From Hydrogenophaga flava NBRC 102514 (lineage in GTDB: Bacteria > Pseudomonadota > Gammaproteobacteria > Burkholderiales > Burkholderiaceae_C), in the NCBI RefSeq assembly GCF_001571145.1, contig NZ_BCTF01000022.1, positions 1 to 64,000 on the forward strand: a stretch of 64,000 nt of DNA, read 5' to 3'. A program made the translations under genes and the position numbers. The first letter of the stretch is position 1; each line of letters starts with the position of its first letter. Shown here one piece after another: positions 1 through 8,472 of this stretch. A model generated the notes under the pieces. It was not told the origin of the DNA and searched no databases. It saw nothing but the letters and a program-made list of their open reading frames with translations.

Positions 1-429
1 AAAAGCTGAGCCCTCCAGACCGAACGGCGGTGAGAGCGTGGCGACGATGTTGTCGCGCTCGGTGGTGTTGGTGGTGAAGAAGTGCGCGCCGGTGCTGCCG
101 TTGTAGAAGCGGTAGACGGGAATGCGCGTGGCCAGCGCCTTACGCGCCACTGCACCCGAGGTGTAGGCGCTCTTGGCGGCGATCTCGCCGGCGGACAGCT
201 CGTCCAGCGGAGTCGACGAACCCGAGGCATCGACCGCGACAGCCCCCTTCTCAGCGGCGGCCAACTCGGCCGTGTTCTGGGCTGCGTCGCCCGGGGTCGT
301 GGCAGTGGTGCGGCTTTCGGTCACATCCGACGAAGCCCCCCCGCCGCAGGCAGTCAGCATGGCACTCAAGACACACGCTGCCAACGATCGGGTGCGGAAC
401 CAACGGGAAAAATGAAGGTGCTGAAGCAT
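1..429 (-). CDS. DUF5648 repeat lipoprotein, C-terminus cut by window edge
   Basis: Reading the minus strand from the ATG at 429 gives an open frame of 143 codons that runs off the window without a stop. The N-terminus has a short basic region, a hydrophobic stretch and a lipobox (LTAC, Cys28) followed by Gly-Gly-Gly, so it is probably a lipoprotein. After a low-complexity Ala/Thr linker, the motif PVYRFYNGSTGAHFFTTN begins near residue 105. It resembles DUF5648 repeats, which carry conserved aromatic/Gly/Glu positions and occur on secreted and cell-surface proteins. The function is unknown; a C-terminal enzymatic or further repeat domain would lie outside the window. The start is supported by the lipobox position. 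Confidence 0.7.
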   Translation of the reverse strand, partial: MLQHLHFSRWFRTRSLAACVLSAMLTACGGGASSDVTESRTTATTPGDAAQNTAELAAAEKGAVAVDASGSSTPLDELSAGEIAAKSAYTSGAVARKALATRIPVYRFYNGSTGAHFFTTNTTERDNIVATLSPPFGLEGSAF

Positions 430-543
430 TGGTTCTTCCTGTTGTCATGCGCGGACGCAGGGCTCGACGACGGCCTCGTGGTCAGGGGAGGCTTTCGAGC
501 AGGTAACGGTCAAAGGCGGTAGAGCTGAGGCTGTCGCAGGAAC

Positions 544-1023
544 TCAAAGGAATGCGGGTGCGGGTGCGGGTGCGGGTGCGGGTGCGGGTGCGGGTGCGGG
601 TGCTGGTGCGGGTGCCGCAGCCGGCGCCGGTGCTGGCGCCGGCGCTTGCGCCACGACCGGGGCCGGAGCTGGAGCCGGCGAGGGAGTGGGAGAAGCTTTT
701 GACTTTGTGCTGGCCGCTCCCAGGCCCAGCTGGACCTGCCCGCTGAGCCAGTCGTAGCCGACAGTCAACGCGCCATGGCGGAAGGTGTAGCCCATGCTGG
801 TATCGAGGCCCCAGGACTGCGCCGCGGCCCCAGGGAAATAGCTGACACCCACGGCAGCGGCGAGCTTGTTGCGGCGGTCTGTCGAGAGCAGTTTGACGGT
901 GATGCCGGTGTCGCCGCCGAAGTTGTGACTGACGCCAACCATGGCACCAGGCTCTGCGTGGGCGGGCAAGACCAGCGCGCTTCCCAGAGATGCAACGACA
1001 GTGGCCATCAGGGTCTTATTCAT
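544..1023 (-). CDS. secreted protein with Pro-Ala repeat tail, unknown function
   Basis: 159 aa. A clear Sec signal peptide (MNKTLMATVVASLGSALVLP, cleavage after AHA) is followed by about 90 residues rich in Gly, aromatic and alternating polar/hydrophobic positions (GVSHNFGG, GVSYFPGA, MGYTFRHG), like short beta-hairpins of an outer-membrane or periplasmic beta protein. The last about 50 residues are a Pro-Ala run. No family is recognised with confidence. The ATG at 1023 is preferred to in-frame upstream codons because the signal peptide begins there. A second ATG six bases upstream (1029) would only add two residues. It is divergent from the response regulator at 1162. Confidence 0.6.
   Translation of the reverse strand: MNKTLMATVVASLGSALVLPAHAEPGAMVGVSHNFGGDTGITVKLLSTDRRNKLAAAVGVSYFPGAAAQSWGLDTSMGYTFRHGALTVGYDWLSGQVQLGLGAASTKSKASPTPSPAPAPAPVVAQAPAPAPAPAAAPAPAPAPAPAPAPAPAPAPAFL
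554..601. repeat. tandem GCGGGT hexamer, 8 perfect copies
   Basis: Eight exact GCGGGT units are followed by one GCTGGT variant and another GCGGGT. On the minus strand they encode the Pro-Ala tail of the secreted protein. The unit length is a multiple of three, so copy-number change would lengthen or shorten the tail without shifting frame. Confidence 0.9.
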
Positions 1024-1161
1024 GAACATCTCCGGAAGGATTGGGGTGGAACAGGAGCGCTTTGATGCTATGGACCCACCCGGCACCTCGATACCCCAGA
1101 ACATGGGTGTCGCCCTCCGCAACGGGGGCGCTAAGATGAATCGACCCAAGACATCCGCCCA

Positions 1162-1875
1162 GTGAACGACACCACTTCCACCCGCTCCACCGACGACCGC
1201 TGGCGCATCGTGCTGCTGGAAGACGACGAGCGCCTGCGGGGGTTCTTCGAGCAGAGCATTCGCCAGCACCCGGCGCTGGAGCTGTGCGCATCGTTCAACC
1301 GGTTGCGGGAGGCCCAGGTCTGGCTGGAAGCAAACCCGGTCGATCTGTTGCTCACAGACCTGGCGCTGCCTGACGGCCACGGGCTGGAACTGATCTACCG
1401 CCTGCAAAAGATGCAGCCCAACTGCGAAACGCTGGTGATCTCGGTGCTGGGCGATGAAGACACGGTGCTGGCCTGCGTCGAAGCCGGCGCGGTGGGCTAC
1501 ATCCACAAGGACACGCAGCCCGACGACATGGGCCAGATCATCGTGGACGTCAAGCGCGGGGCCTCGCCGATCTCGCCCATGCTGGCGCGCAAGCTGCTCC
1601 AGCGGCTGCGCCAGGCCGACAGTGCAGAAGCTTCGCCAGCAGTCCCGGCAGTGGCTTCTGTTGAGGCGGTGAAGCTGACCGCCCGCGAGACCGATGTGCT
1701 GCGCCTGATTGCGCGCGGCTACACCTATGCCGAGATCGGCGAGATGGAAGGCATCTCCAAACACACGGTGCAGATGCACATCAAGAACCTCTACGGCAAG
1801 CTGGCCGTGAACTCGCGCGGCCAGGCGGTGTACCAGGCCGGTCTGATGGGTCTGGTGGGGCCGCCCGGATCGTGA
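1162..1875 (+). CDS. NarL/FixJ-family response regulator
   Basis: 237 aa. The receiver domain occupies about residues 15-135 with the acidic pair Asp21/Asp22, phospho-acceptor Asp66 (LLLTDLALPD) and the conserved Lys in YIHKD. A LuxR-type helix-turn-helix follows at about 172-227 (LTARETDVLRLIARGYTYAE, then SKHTVQMHIKNLYGKL). Translation begins at GTG 1162. The stop overlaps the GTG of the downstream histidine kinase by 4 bp (GTGA), so the two are translationally coupled partners. It is expected to bind DNA after phosphotransfer. The target is unknown; the divergently transcribed secreted protein is an obvious candidate by position only. Confidence 0.9.
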   Translation: MNDTTSTRSTDDRWRIVLLEDDERLRGFFEQSIRQHPALELCASFNRLREAQVWLEANPVDLLLTDLALPDGHGLELIYRLQKMQPNCETLVISVLGDEDTVLACVEAGAVGYIHKDTQPDDMGQIIVDVKRGASPISPMLARKLLQRLRQADSAEASPAVPAVASVEAVKLTARETDVLRLIARGYTYAEIGEMEGISKHTVQMHIKNLYGKLAVNSRGQAVYQAGLMGLVGPPGS

Positions 1876-3791
1876 CAGCCACGGCACCAACCGAGCGTCC
1901 GCGCTGGCTCGCGCCGCTGGTGGTTCTGGTCCTGCTGCTGTCGCTGCTGTGGCTGCTCACGCCGGGACGGGTAGTGCCAGGTCCGGGCGCGCAGGTGCTG
2001 GACCACGCGCAAATCTTCACGCCACCAAACCAGCAAGCCATCGAGCAAGCCCTGCCCCTGCACTGGGACATCACGGCGCCTGGCCAGCAAGCCACCGCCG
2101 AGTTGCGGCTGCACTTCGACGCACCGGCCGCCGGTGACAGTCGGGCTCAGCCGTGGTCACTGCTGATCCCGCGCCTGGGCAATGCCTGGGCCATTGAGCT
2201 GAACGGCCAGGCGCTGGCCAGCGCCGGCCGCATGGACCAGCCCGGCGACGCCTGGGCCGCCAAGCGGCCGGTCTGGCTGACCCTGCCGTCGGTGCTGCTG
2301 CAGCCGCAGAACGAGCTGCGCATCCGCCTGCGCATGGACACCGGGCGGCGAGCGGGCCTGTCGCGCCTGTGGGTTGGGCCCACCGCCGCCCTGCTGCCGA
2401 TGCGGGACCGCGAGGAGTGGCTGCGCTCCAGCCTGCCGCAGGCGGCTTCCGTGCTCAGCCTGGTCGTGGCCACGCTGTGCGTCCTGCTCTGGCTGCAGCA
2501 GCACGATCCGTTGTACGCCTGGGCCGCCCTGGGAGAACTGGCGTGGGCGCTGCGGGTCGCGGACTCCTGGTGGGAAGCCTCGCCCATGGATTGGCCCGCC
2601 TGGGGGCTGTTCGTTCTCGGCCTGATCTGGATCTGGTCGGGCGCGCTGTACCAGTTCATTGCCGCATTGCAGTTCAGTCCGAGACCGCGCTGGGAGCGCA
2701 ACATCATCGTTCTGAGTCTGCTGGGTGGACCGCTGGCCTACGGTCTGAGCTGGGCCCTGCAGACGCTCGGTGGCCGCGATGAAATGGTGCAGCACCTCGG
2801 CCCGCTGGCCTACGGCCTGGGCTCCGGCGGGCAGACACCGATGATCCTGGTGGTGTGGATGCTGGGCACGCTGCTGTTCTGGGCGGTGTTGAATGTTCGC
2901 CTGGCGCTCGAGGTCTGGCGCAAGCCCGACCTGTCCAGGGCGCTGGTGGTGATGGCGCTGGCGTTGAGCCTGGTTGCCATCGGACGCGACATCTACGCCG
3001 GTCGGGCCAGCGCCCTGCACTACGAAGAATCGGCCTGGGCGAAATACGCCGCCGTGACGCTGGCGCTGTCGGTGCTGGTCATCGTCAGCCTGCGCTTCCA
3101 GCAGGCGCGCGATGAGCTGCTGCGCCTAAACAGCAGCATCGGCCAGAAACTGGCCCAGCGCGAAGCCGAGCTGACACAGCGGCATGAACAGGTCACGGCG
3201 CTCGAACGTGAGCGGGCAGCGGCCGAGGAACGCACCCGCATCCTTCGCGATATGCATGACGGTGCTGGCGCGCACCTGATCGCAGCCATCCACCAGGTGG
3301 AGAGCGGACAGGCGACGCGGGACGAGCTGCTTCAGACGCTGCGCGAGTCGCTCGACCAGTTGCGGCTGAACATCGACGCCATGCACCTGCCGCCCGGCGA
3401 CATCAACGCCCTGCTCTCCAGCCTGCGCTTCCGGCTGGAGCGGCGCATCCAGGCCGCGGGTCTGCGGCTGGTCTGGCGGGCCGACGAACTGCCGCTGATT
3501 GCCCACTACCTCGGACCGCAACTGCGGCACGTGCAGTTCATCCTGCTGGAAGTCATTTCCAACGCCATCCAGCACGCCCAAGGCAGCCGGCTGGAGGTCA
3601 CCGCCACCGCAGATACCACCCATGTGGTGCTGGAACTGCGCGACGATGGTGTCGGCTCGGGCCAGGGTGCGGGCCAAGGATTGCGCAGCATGCAGGAGCG
3701 CGCAACCCTCATCGGCGCAACACTGGAAAGGTCTGGAGGCGAACAGGGCACTCGCGTGGTGCTGCGCCTGCCGCTGCAGCAGACGGTTTAG
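1872..3791 (+). CDS. membrane sensor histidine kinase, HisKA_3 type
   Basis: 639 aa. One N-terminal membrane segment is followed by an extracytoplasmic beta-rich region (about 45-175), then about seven hydrophobic segments between residues 190 and 410, an arrangement like 7TMR-DISM sensors. A coiled linker leads to the HisKA_3 box with His462 (RDMHDGAGAHL). The HATPase domain shows an N box (EVISNAIQHA), G1 (DDGVG) and G2 (GQGLRSMQERA). The kinase most likely phosphorylates the response regulator encoded just upstream, with which it overlaps by 4 bp. The signal sensed is unknown. The start is GTG 1872. Confidence 0.85.
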   Translation: MTATAPTERPRWLAPLVVLVLLLSLLWLLTPGRVVPGPGAQVLDHAQIFTPPNQQAIEQALPLHWDITAPGQQATAELRLHFDAPAAGDSRAQPWSLLIPRLGNAWAIELNGQALASAGRMDQPGDAWAAKRPVWLTLPSVLLQPQNELRIRLRMDTGRRAGLSRLWVGPTAALLPMRDREEWLRSSLPQAASVLSLVVATLCVLLWLQQHDPLYAWAALGELAWALRVADSWWEASPMDWPAWGLFVLGLIWIWSGALYQFIAALQFSPRPRWERNIIVLSLLGGPLAYGLSWALQTLGGRDEMVQHLGPLAYGLGSGGQTPMILVVWMLGTLLFWAVLNVRLALEVWRKPDLSRALVVMALALSLVAIGRDIYAGRASALHYEESAWAKYAAVTLALSVLVIVSLRFQQARDELLRLNSSIGQKLAQREAELTQRHEQVTALERERAAAEERTRILRDMHDGAGAHLIAAIHQVESGQATRDELLQTLRESLDQLRLNIDAMHLPPGDINALLSSLRFRLERRIQAAGLRLVWRADELPLIAHYLGPQLRHVQFILLEVISNAIQHAQGSRLEVTATADTTHVVLELRDDGVGSGQGAGQGLRSMQERATLIGATLERSGGEQGTRVVLRLPLQQTV

Positions 3792-3839
3792 CATCGGCCT
3801 CGCCCGGACCCGATCCGGGCGCGACACGGAGCCCCCTGC

Positions 3840-5609
3840 ATGACCTCGCCCAACAAATTCCAGAGCTTTCGCACCTTCGCGCGCAAGGTGCTCGCGCTCG
3901 CCGTGCCCTACTTCAACTCGGAGGAAAAGTGGAAGGCGCGTGGCCTGCTGGCGGCGATCATCGTGCTGAATTTGGCCGCGGTGTACATGCTGGTGCTGCT
4001 CAACGAGTGGAACCGCGTGTTCTACGACGCGCTGCAGAACAAGGACCAGGTGACGTTCTGGCGCGAACTGGGCCGCTTCACCTACCTGGCCTTCGGCTTC
4101 ATCATCATCGCGGTCTACCGCTTCTACCTGCGCCAGGTGCTGGAGATGCGCTGGCGCACCTGGATGACCAAGCACTACCTCGACCGCTGGCTGTCCAACA
4201 AGGCGTTCTACCAGCTCGAACTGCACCGCTTCGCCAAGGACACCGACGCGCCGCCCGACAACCCGGACCAGCGCATCGCCGAGGACCTGAACCTGTTCAC
4301 CAGTTCGACGCTGGGCCTGTCCATGGGCCTGCTGAGTTCGGTGATCACGCTCGTGAGCTTCGTCGGCATCCTCTGGACGCTCTCGGGCAGCTTCTCGTTC
4401 GACTTCAACGGTGGTTCGTACACCATCCCCGGCTTCATGGTCTGGATGGCGGTGCTGTACTGCGTGGTCGGCAGCGTGCTGGCGCACTACATCGGCCGGC
4501 CGCAGATCAAGCTCAACTTCCAGCAGCAGCGGGTGGAGGCCGACTTCCGGGTGCACCTGGTGCGCGTGCGCGAGTACAGCGAGTCGATCGCGCTCGACCG
4601 CGGCGAGCCGGTGGAGCGCGGGTACCTGGGCGACCGCTTCGGTGCGGTGCTGGACAACTACTGGAAGCTCATCAAGGCGCAGAAGCGCCTGATCTGGTTC
4701 ACCAACGGCTTCGGCCAGGCCGCCGTGGTGTTTCCCTTCATCGTGGCTGCGCCCCGCTTTTTCAGTGGGGCGATCCAGCTGGGCGAGCTGATGCAGATTT
4801 CCTCGGCTTTCGGCCGGGTGCAGGACTCGCTGTCCTGGTTCGTCGACAACTACGATGCCCTGGCCGCCTGGCGCGCCACCACCGACCGGATCACCAGCTT
4901 CGAGGAGAGCTTCCAGGCCCTGCAGGCGGCGCCACTGCAGTCGGTGCCGGCCATCGAGGCCGACACGCTGCAGATCGACGCACTCGATCTGGCGCTGCCG
5001 GGTGGTGTCGCGCTGATGTCGGCCGGCGGGCTGAGCCTGAAGGCCGGAGACAGTCTGCTGGTCAAGGGCCCGTCGGGCAGCGGCAAGTCGACCCTGTTCC
5101 GGACCCTGGCCGGCATCTGGCCCTGGGCGAAGGGCAAGCTGCAAAAACCGGCCGACTTCGAACAGCGAGTGATGTTCCTGCCGCAGCGGCCCTACTTCCC
5201 CGTGGGCAGCCTGCGCAAGGCGCTGGCCTACCCCGAACCGGCCGACCGCTACGGCGACGAGCAGCTGCGGCAGGCGCTGCACGACGCCCTGCTGCCGCAC
5301 CTGGCCGACCGGCTGGACGAAGAGGACAGCTGGGGCCAGAAGCTCTCGGGTGGCGAGCAGCAGCGGCTGGCCGTCGCGCGCGCCCTGCTCAAGCAGCCGC
5401 GCTGGCTGTTCGTGGACGAAGCAACCAGCGCGCTGGACGAGACGGCCGAACACCAGGTGTACGAACGGCTGCAGGCGCTGGTCCGGGCCCAGAACGGTGC
5501 CCTGGTGTCCATCGCCCACCGGCCCACGGTCGCGGCCTTCCATACCCGGCGCTGGGAGCTGGAACCCGGCACCGCGGAAGGGGCCCGTTTCGCCCTGACC
5601 GCACGCTGA
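3840..5609 (+). CDS. ABC transporter, fused permease-ATPase (YddA/SbmA-like ABC_membrane_2 family)
   Basis: 589 aa half-transporter. The N-terminal transmembrane region (about 1-350) has long helices and features of the ABC_membrane_2 family (NEWNRVFYDALQNKD, RWRTWMTKHYLDRWL). The C-terminal nucleotide-binding domain has Walker A (GPSGSGKST, near residue 410), signature LSGGEQQRLAVARAL and Walker B WLFVDEATSALDE. The family acts as homodimers exporting or importing peptides, vitamins or lipophilic substrates; the substrate here cannot be deduced. It stands 48 bp after the histidine kinase on the same strand, so co-transcription is possible. Length is typical for the family (550-620 aa). Confidence 0.85.
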   Translation: MTSPNKFQSFRTFARKVLALAVPYFNSEEKWKARGLLAAIIVLNLAAVYMLVLLNEWNRVFYDALQNKDQVTFWRELGRFTYLAFGFIIIAVYRFYLRQVLEMRWRTWMTKHYLDRWLSNKAFYQLELHRFAKDTDAPPDNPDQRIAEDLNLFTSSTLGLSMGLLSSVITLVSFVGILWTLSGSFSFDFNGGSYTIPGFMVWMAVLYCVVGSVLAHYIGRPQIKLNFQQQRVEADFRVHLVRVREYSESIALDRGEPVERGYLGDRFGAVLDNYWKLIKAQKRLIWFTNGFGQAAVVFPFIVAAPRFFSGAIQLGELMQISSAFGRVQDSLSWFVDNYDALAAWRATTDRITSFEESFQALQAAPLQSVPAIEADTLQIDALDLALPGGVALMSAGGLSLKAGDSLLVKGPSGSGKSTLFRTLAGIWPWAKGKLQKPADFEQRVMFLPQRPYFPVGSLRKALAYPEPADRYGDEQLRQALHDALLPHLADRLDEEDSWGQKLSGGEQQRLAVARALLKQPRWLFVDEATSALDETAEHQVYERLQALVRAQNGALVSIAHRPTVAAFHTRRWELEPGTAEGARFALTAR

Positions 5610-5699
5610 GCGACGCCTGGTAACACTCTCGGCCGGCAAGGCCTTGCGCGGCGGGTTGCGCCGCCGTAGGCTGGGCGTTTTCCGTGGTGGAGACACGCC

Positions 5700-6365
5700 G
5701 TGGGCACACACCTGCCGTCTGCGACCAGGCGCCCGTCGCCGGCCCGTCACCAGGCCCTGCAACAGTACAGGGCCCGGGCCGACCGGTACGACAGCGAACT
5801 GGAACCGTTCGAACCCCTGCGCCGGGAGGCGATACAGCGCCTGGACCTGCGGCCCGGCGAGACCGTGCTCGATGTGGGCTGTGGCACCGGCCTGAGCTTC
5901 GGGCCGCTGCTCGACCAGCTCGGCCCCACCGGCCACATCGTCGGCATCGAACAATGCCCCGAGATGATGGCCCGGGCACGCCTGCGCTTGATCGACCAGC
6001 GGGCACAACAGCTGCGGCTGGTGCAGGCCCCGGTGGAAGAGGCGCAGTGGCCGGGCCAGGCCCACGCCGCCCTGTTCCACTTCACCCACGACATCCTGCG
6101 CAACCCGCGCGCGCTTGACAACGTGCTGGCCCACCTCGCGCCCGGCGCGCGCGTGGTCGCCACCGGACTTCAGTGGGCGGCGCCCTGGGTCTGGCCGGTC
6201 AACCTCTTCGTGCTCGGCGCGGCGCTGTATTCGGTGAGTTCGCTGGACGGTCTGGCGCAGCCCTGGAGCGAACTGGCCCCGCGGCTCACCCGTTTCGAGG
6301 TGCAGCCCACCTGGATGGGCGGCATCTTCATGGCCTCCGGCGTCTGGCCGGGCCAGCAGCCCTGA
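5700..6365 (+). CDS. class I SAM-dependent methyltransferase
   Basis: 221 aa. SAM-binding motif I is clear (VLDVGCGTGLSFG, about residues 58-70), followed by an acidic residue in the motif II position (GIEQCPEM). The remainder resembles UbiE/MenG-like small-molecule methyltransferases, with a hydrophobic C-terminal region. The GTG at 5700 is preceded by GGAGA at a good distance, which supports this start. The substrate is unknown. It lies 90 bp after the ABC transporter on the same strand and may be in the same transcript. Confidence 0.75.
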   Translation: MGTHLPSATRRPSPARHQALQQYRARADRYDSELEPFEPLRREAIQRLDLRPGETVLDVGCGTGLSFGPLLDQLGPTGHIVGIEQCPEMMARARLRLIDQRAQQLRLVQAPVEEAQWPGQAHAALFHFTHDILRNPRALDNVLAHLAPGARVVATGLQWAAPWVWPVNLFVLGAALYSVSSLDGLAQPWSELAPRLTRFEVQPTWMGGIFMASGVWPGQQP

Positions 6366-6392
6366 TTCCGTGGCCGCGGGCGAGAGGCCGGG

Positions 6393-6791
6393 TCAAGGCG
6401 CCTCGGGGTCGTGGCAGGCCACGCAGAGCTTGTTGCCCTCGGTGTCGCGGAAGTAGGCACCGTAGTAGTTCGCGTGGTACTCGGGCCGCAGCCCCGGCGG
6501 CCCTTCGCAGCGCCCACCATGGGCCAGCGCGGCCGCGTGGGCGCGGTCGACCACAGCGCGGCTGCTGGCCATGAAGGCCGTCATCGCCCCGTTGCCCGGT
6601 GTGTGAGGCTGGCCGTCGAATGGGGTGCCGATCAGCAGCAGCGGGCGCGGATCGGGCGACGACTGCCAGCCGGCCCAGGGGCGTTCGGGCTCGCAGAAGC
6701 GCTCCTGCACACCGAGCACGGGCATCAAGGCGCGGTAGAACGCCAGGGCCCGCGGGAAGTCCGACACGCCGATGAAGATGTGGGAAAACAT
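6393..6791 (-). CDS. VOC (glyoxalase/dioxygenase) superfamily protein
   Basis: 132 aa, a single vicinal-oxygen-chelate module pair. The start MFSHIFIGVSDFPRALAFYR and the C-terminal EYHANYYGAYFRDTEGNKLC are characteristic of the superfamily, where His/Glu residues on two beta-alpha-beta-beta-beta units bind a metal. Substrate unknown: members include glyoxalases, extradiol dioxygenases and antibiotic-binding proteins. The ATG at 6791 is the first good start. It lies 26 bp downstream of the LysE-family gene on the same strand and convergent to the methyltransferase. Confidence 0.8.
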   Translation of the reverse strand: MFSHIFIGVSDFPRALAFYRALMPVLGVQERFCEPERPWAGWQSSPDPRPLLLIGTPFDGQPHTPGNGAMTAFMASSRAVVDRAHAAALAHGGRCEGPPGLRPEYHANYYGAYFRDTEGNKLCVACHDPEAP

Positions 6792-6817
6792 GCGGTGCGC
6801 CCTCCTTGGAACCGGCC

Positions 6818-7450
6818 TCAGACCCGTGCCCGCAGTTCCTGCACCGTCGTCACGAGCAGGCGCAGCCCGAAGGCGCCGACCAGGCCGGCCGCCCCGCGGT
6901 TGAACACCGTGCGCCCGCGCTGGTAGACGGACTGGACGCGGCCATGCGAGAACGCGAGTGCGAGGAACACGTGCCAGACCACCGCGTTGAACCAGCACAG
7001 CAGCACCGCGCCGGCCAGCACGGCCGGCCCCGGCGAGGGCGGCAGCGCGGTGGCGAACACGCTGCCGAAGAACAGCGCCGTCTTGGGGTTGAAGACGTTG
7101 GTGATGAAGCCCATGCGGAACGCTGCCGCGCGGCTCGTCGTCACGGCCTTCACCTCGGTAGCCACCGCCGCCGGCGCGCGCCACAGCTTCCACGCGACGT
7201 AACACAGGTAGGCGCCACCGGCGATCTGGAACGCCTGGCGCAGCGCCGGGTGGGCAGAGAACGCCGCCCCCATGCCCAGGATCGCCAGCAGGGCCCAGAG
7301 AAAGGTCACGGTGGTGATGCCCGCCGCCGCCGACAGCGACACGCTGCGCGGACTGCCCGCCGCCAGCTGCAGGATCAGCACGAAGTTCACGCCCGGCGTG
7401 ACCAGGGCGACCCAGTGCAGCACGGCGATGGTGAGGAAGGTGGTGAGCAT
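6818..7450 (-). CDS. LysE/RhtB family amino-acid exporter
   Basis: 210 aa inner-membrane protein with about six hydrophobic segments. The N-terminal HWVALVTPGVNFVLILQLAA is the conserved RhtB/LysE signature (P-G-P/V-N in helix 1), and GFITNVFNPKTALFFGSVFA is the second family motif. Members export homoserine, threonine, lysine or other amino acids; the substrate cannot be assigned here. It lies 17 bp downstream of the small hypothetical gene ending at 7468, within a run of minus-strand genes. Confidence 0.88.
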   Translation of the reverse strand: MLTTFLTIAVLHWVALVTPGVNFVLILQLAAGSPRSVSLSAAAGITTVTFLWALLAILGMGAAFSAHPALRQAFQIAGGAYLCYVAWKLWRAPAAVATEVKAVTTSRAAAFRMGFITNVFNPKTALFFGSVFATALPPSPGPAVLAGAVLLCWFNAVVWHVFLALAFSHGRVQSVYQRGRTVFNRGAAGLVGAFGLRLLVTTVQELRARV

Positions 7451-7467
7451 GATGGGAATGTCCGAAT

Positions 7468-7857
7468 TCAGTGGCCAGGAAGCAGGCCCGCCTGGTTTTC
7501 AGCCGCCTCGCGAAACAGCACCCAGGGGCACGAGGCGGCGAACGCCAGCAACACCTGAACCGCCTCTTCCGTCTGGCCTGCGAGCATCAGATCGTCGGCC
7601 CGGATGATCGCCGACATGGTGGCCCGGTTCCAGTCGCTCTCGTTGGCGCGCAGGTCGAGTACCGTTTCGACAAACTGCGCGGGCGTCCTGATTCCGGGCA
7701 GTTCGGCACCGTCCAGACAGAGCGCCACATGGGCCTGAAGCCGGGCCAGGTTTTCTGGCGAGAAATGGGCAGCGATCTGGTCTGATCCGAGTTCGGCCAG
7801 CTGGTGAAACCAGTCGATCGACGCCGTGCGAAGGGCATCGCCGTCCTCAGTGCTCAC
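7468..7857 (-). CDS. hypothetical protein, 129 aa
   Basis: I do not recognise this protein. It is acidic and predicted mostly helical (SIDWFHQLAELGSDQIAAHF, VLLAFAASCPWVLFREAA), with no signal peptide or membrane segment. The GTG start at 7857 overlaps the TGA of the isochorismatase-like gene by 4 bp (GTGA), which indicates coupled translation and supports it as a real gene. Its function may therefore relate to that hydrolase. Confidence 0.55.
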   Translation of the reverse strand: MSTEDGDALRTASIDWFHQLAELGSDQIAAHFSPENLARLQAHVALCLDGAELPGIRTPAQFVETVLDLRANESDWNRATMSAIIRADDLMLAGQTEEAVQVLLAFAASCPWVLFREAAENQAGLLPGH

Positions 7858-8408
7858 CACACCAGCTCCTCTGCCCCCACCACCCGGTTCCTGCGCCCCG
7901 GGTACGACAGCCAGGGCAGCACCGCGTTGAACTCGCGAACGATGGCATCGGCTTCGACCACGGCGCCCTCGCCGGTGTCGAGGCGTTTGGCGATGTGGCC
8001 GTCGCCGATCAGCGTGAGGTCGTAGCCGCGCTCCAGCGCGGCGTAGGCGGTGGCGCGGATGCACCAGCCGGTGACGGCCCCGCACAAAACGATGTGGGCG
8101 ACGCCACGCTCTGCCAGCTCGGCCTCCAGCGTGGTCTGTTCGAACGAGGAGTTGTGCTGCTTGTAGACGCGGATGTCGTCCACCTGCGGCACCAGCGCCG
8201 GCACCCACTGCCAGTCGGCGCTGCCCCGGGGCAGCTCCTCGTCGTCGTGCTGCACCCAGATGACGGGCACACCCGCATCGCGGGCCTTGCGCACCGCGAG
8301 CGCGATGGCGTCGAGCTGGCCGGAAATGTCGCCCGCGGCGGCGACCACACCGACCTGCACGTCGACGATGAGCAATGCGGACCGGTTGCCTGTTCGGATG
8401 GTGGCCAT
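7854..8408 (-). CDS. isochorismatase-family cysteine hydrolase
   Basis: 184 aa alpha/beta hydrolase of the isochorismatase/nicotinamidase superfamily. The catalytic triad is visible: Asp16 in ALLIVDVQ, Lys83 in VYKQHNSSFEQTTL and Cys116 in GAVTGWCIRAT. The family hydrolyses isochorismate, nicotinamide, carbamates or ureido compounds; the substrate here is unknown. The ATG at 8408 is chosen over one at 8435 because GGGGAG sits 8 nt upstream and the family fold begins close after it. It is followed by, and overlaps by 4 bp, the hypothetical gene, and lies 64 bp downstream of the peroxidase gene. Confidence 0.85.
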   Translation of the reverse strand: MATIRTGNRSALLIVDVQVGVVAAAGDISGQLDAIALAVRKARDAGVPVIWVQHDDEELPRGSADWQWVPALVPQVDDIRVYKQHNSSFEQTTLEAELAERGVAHIVLCGAVTGWCIRATAYAALERGYDLTLIGDGHIAKRLDTGEGAVVEADAIVREFNAVLPWLSYPGRRNRVVGAEELVW

Positions 8409-8472
8409 GCGCTGGATCTCCCCAAGGTGGGCCACAGTCTAAAGGCGAACCGGCCCGCAGGCCGTCCGCGCC

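Noticed and set aside
554..613. Short regular repeats considered as a CRISPR array
   Set aside because: Contiguous hexamers without spacers, within a coding region.
3126..6134. A 1002-codon open frame on the minus strand opposite the kinase, ABC and methyltransferase genes
   Set aside because: It is antisense to three well-recognised genes and its composition is typical of GC-rich shadow frames (few stop codons).
8450..8465. CGGCC-CGCA-GGCCG hairpin as terminator of the peroxidase gene
   Set aside because: Short stem and no good T run; the downstream hydrolase gene is only 64 bp away and may be co-transcribed.
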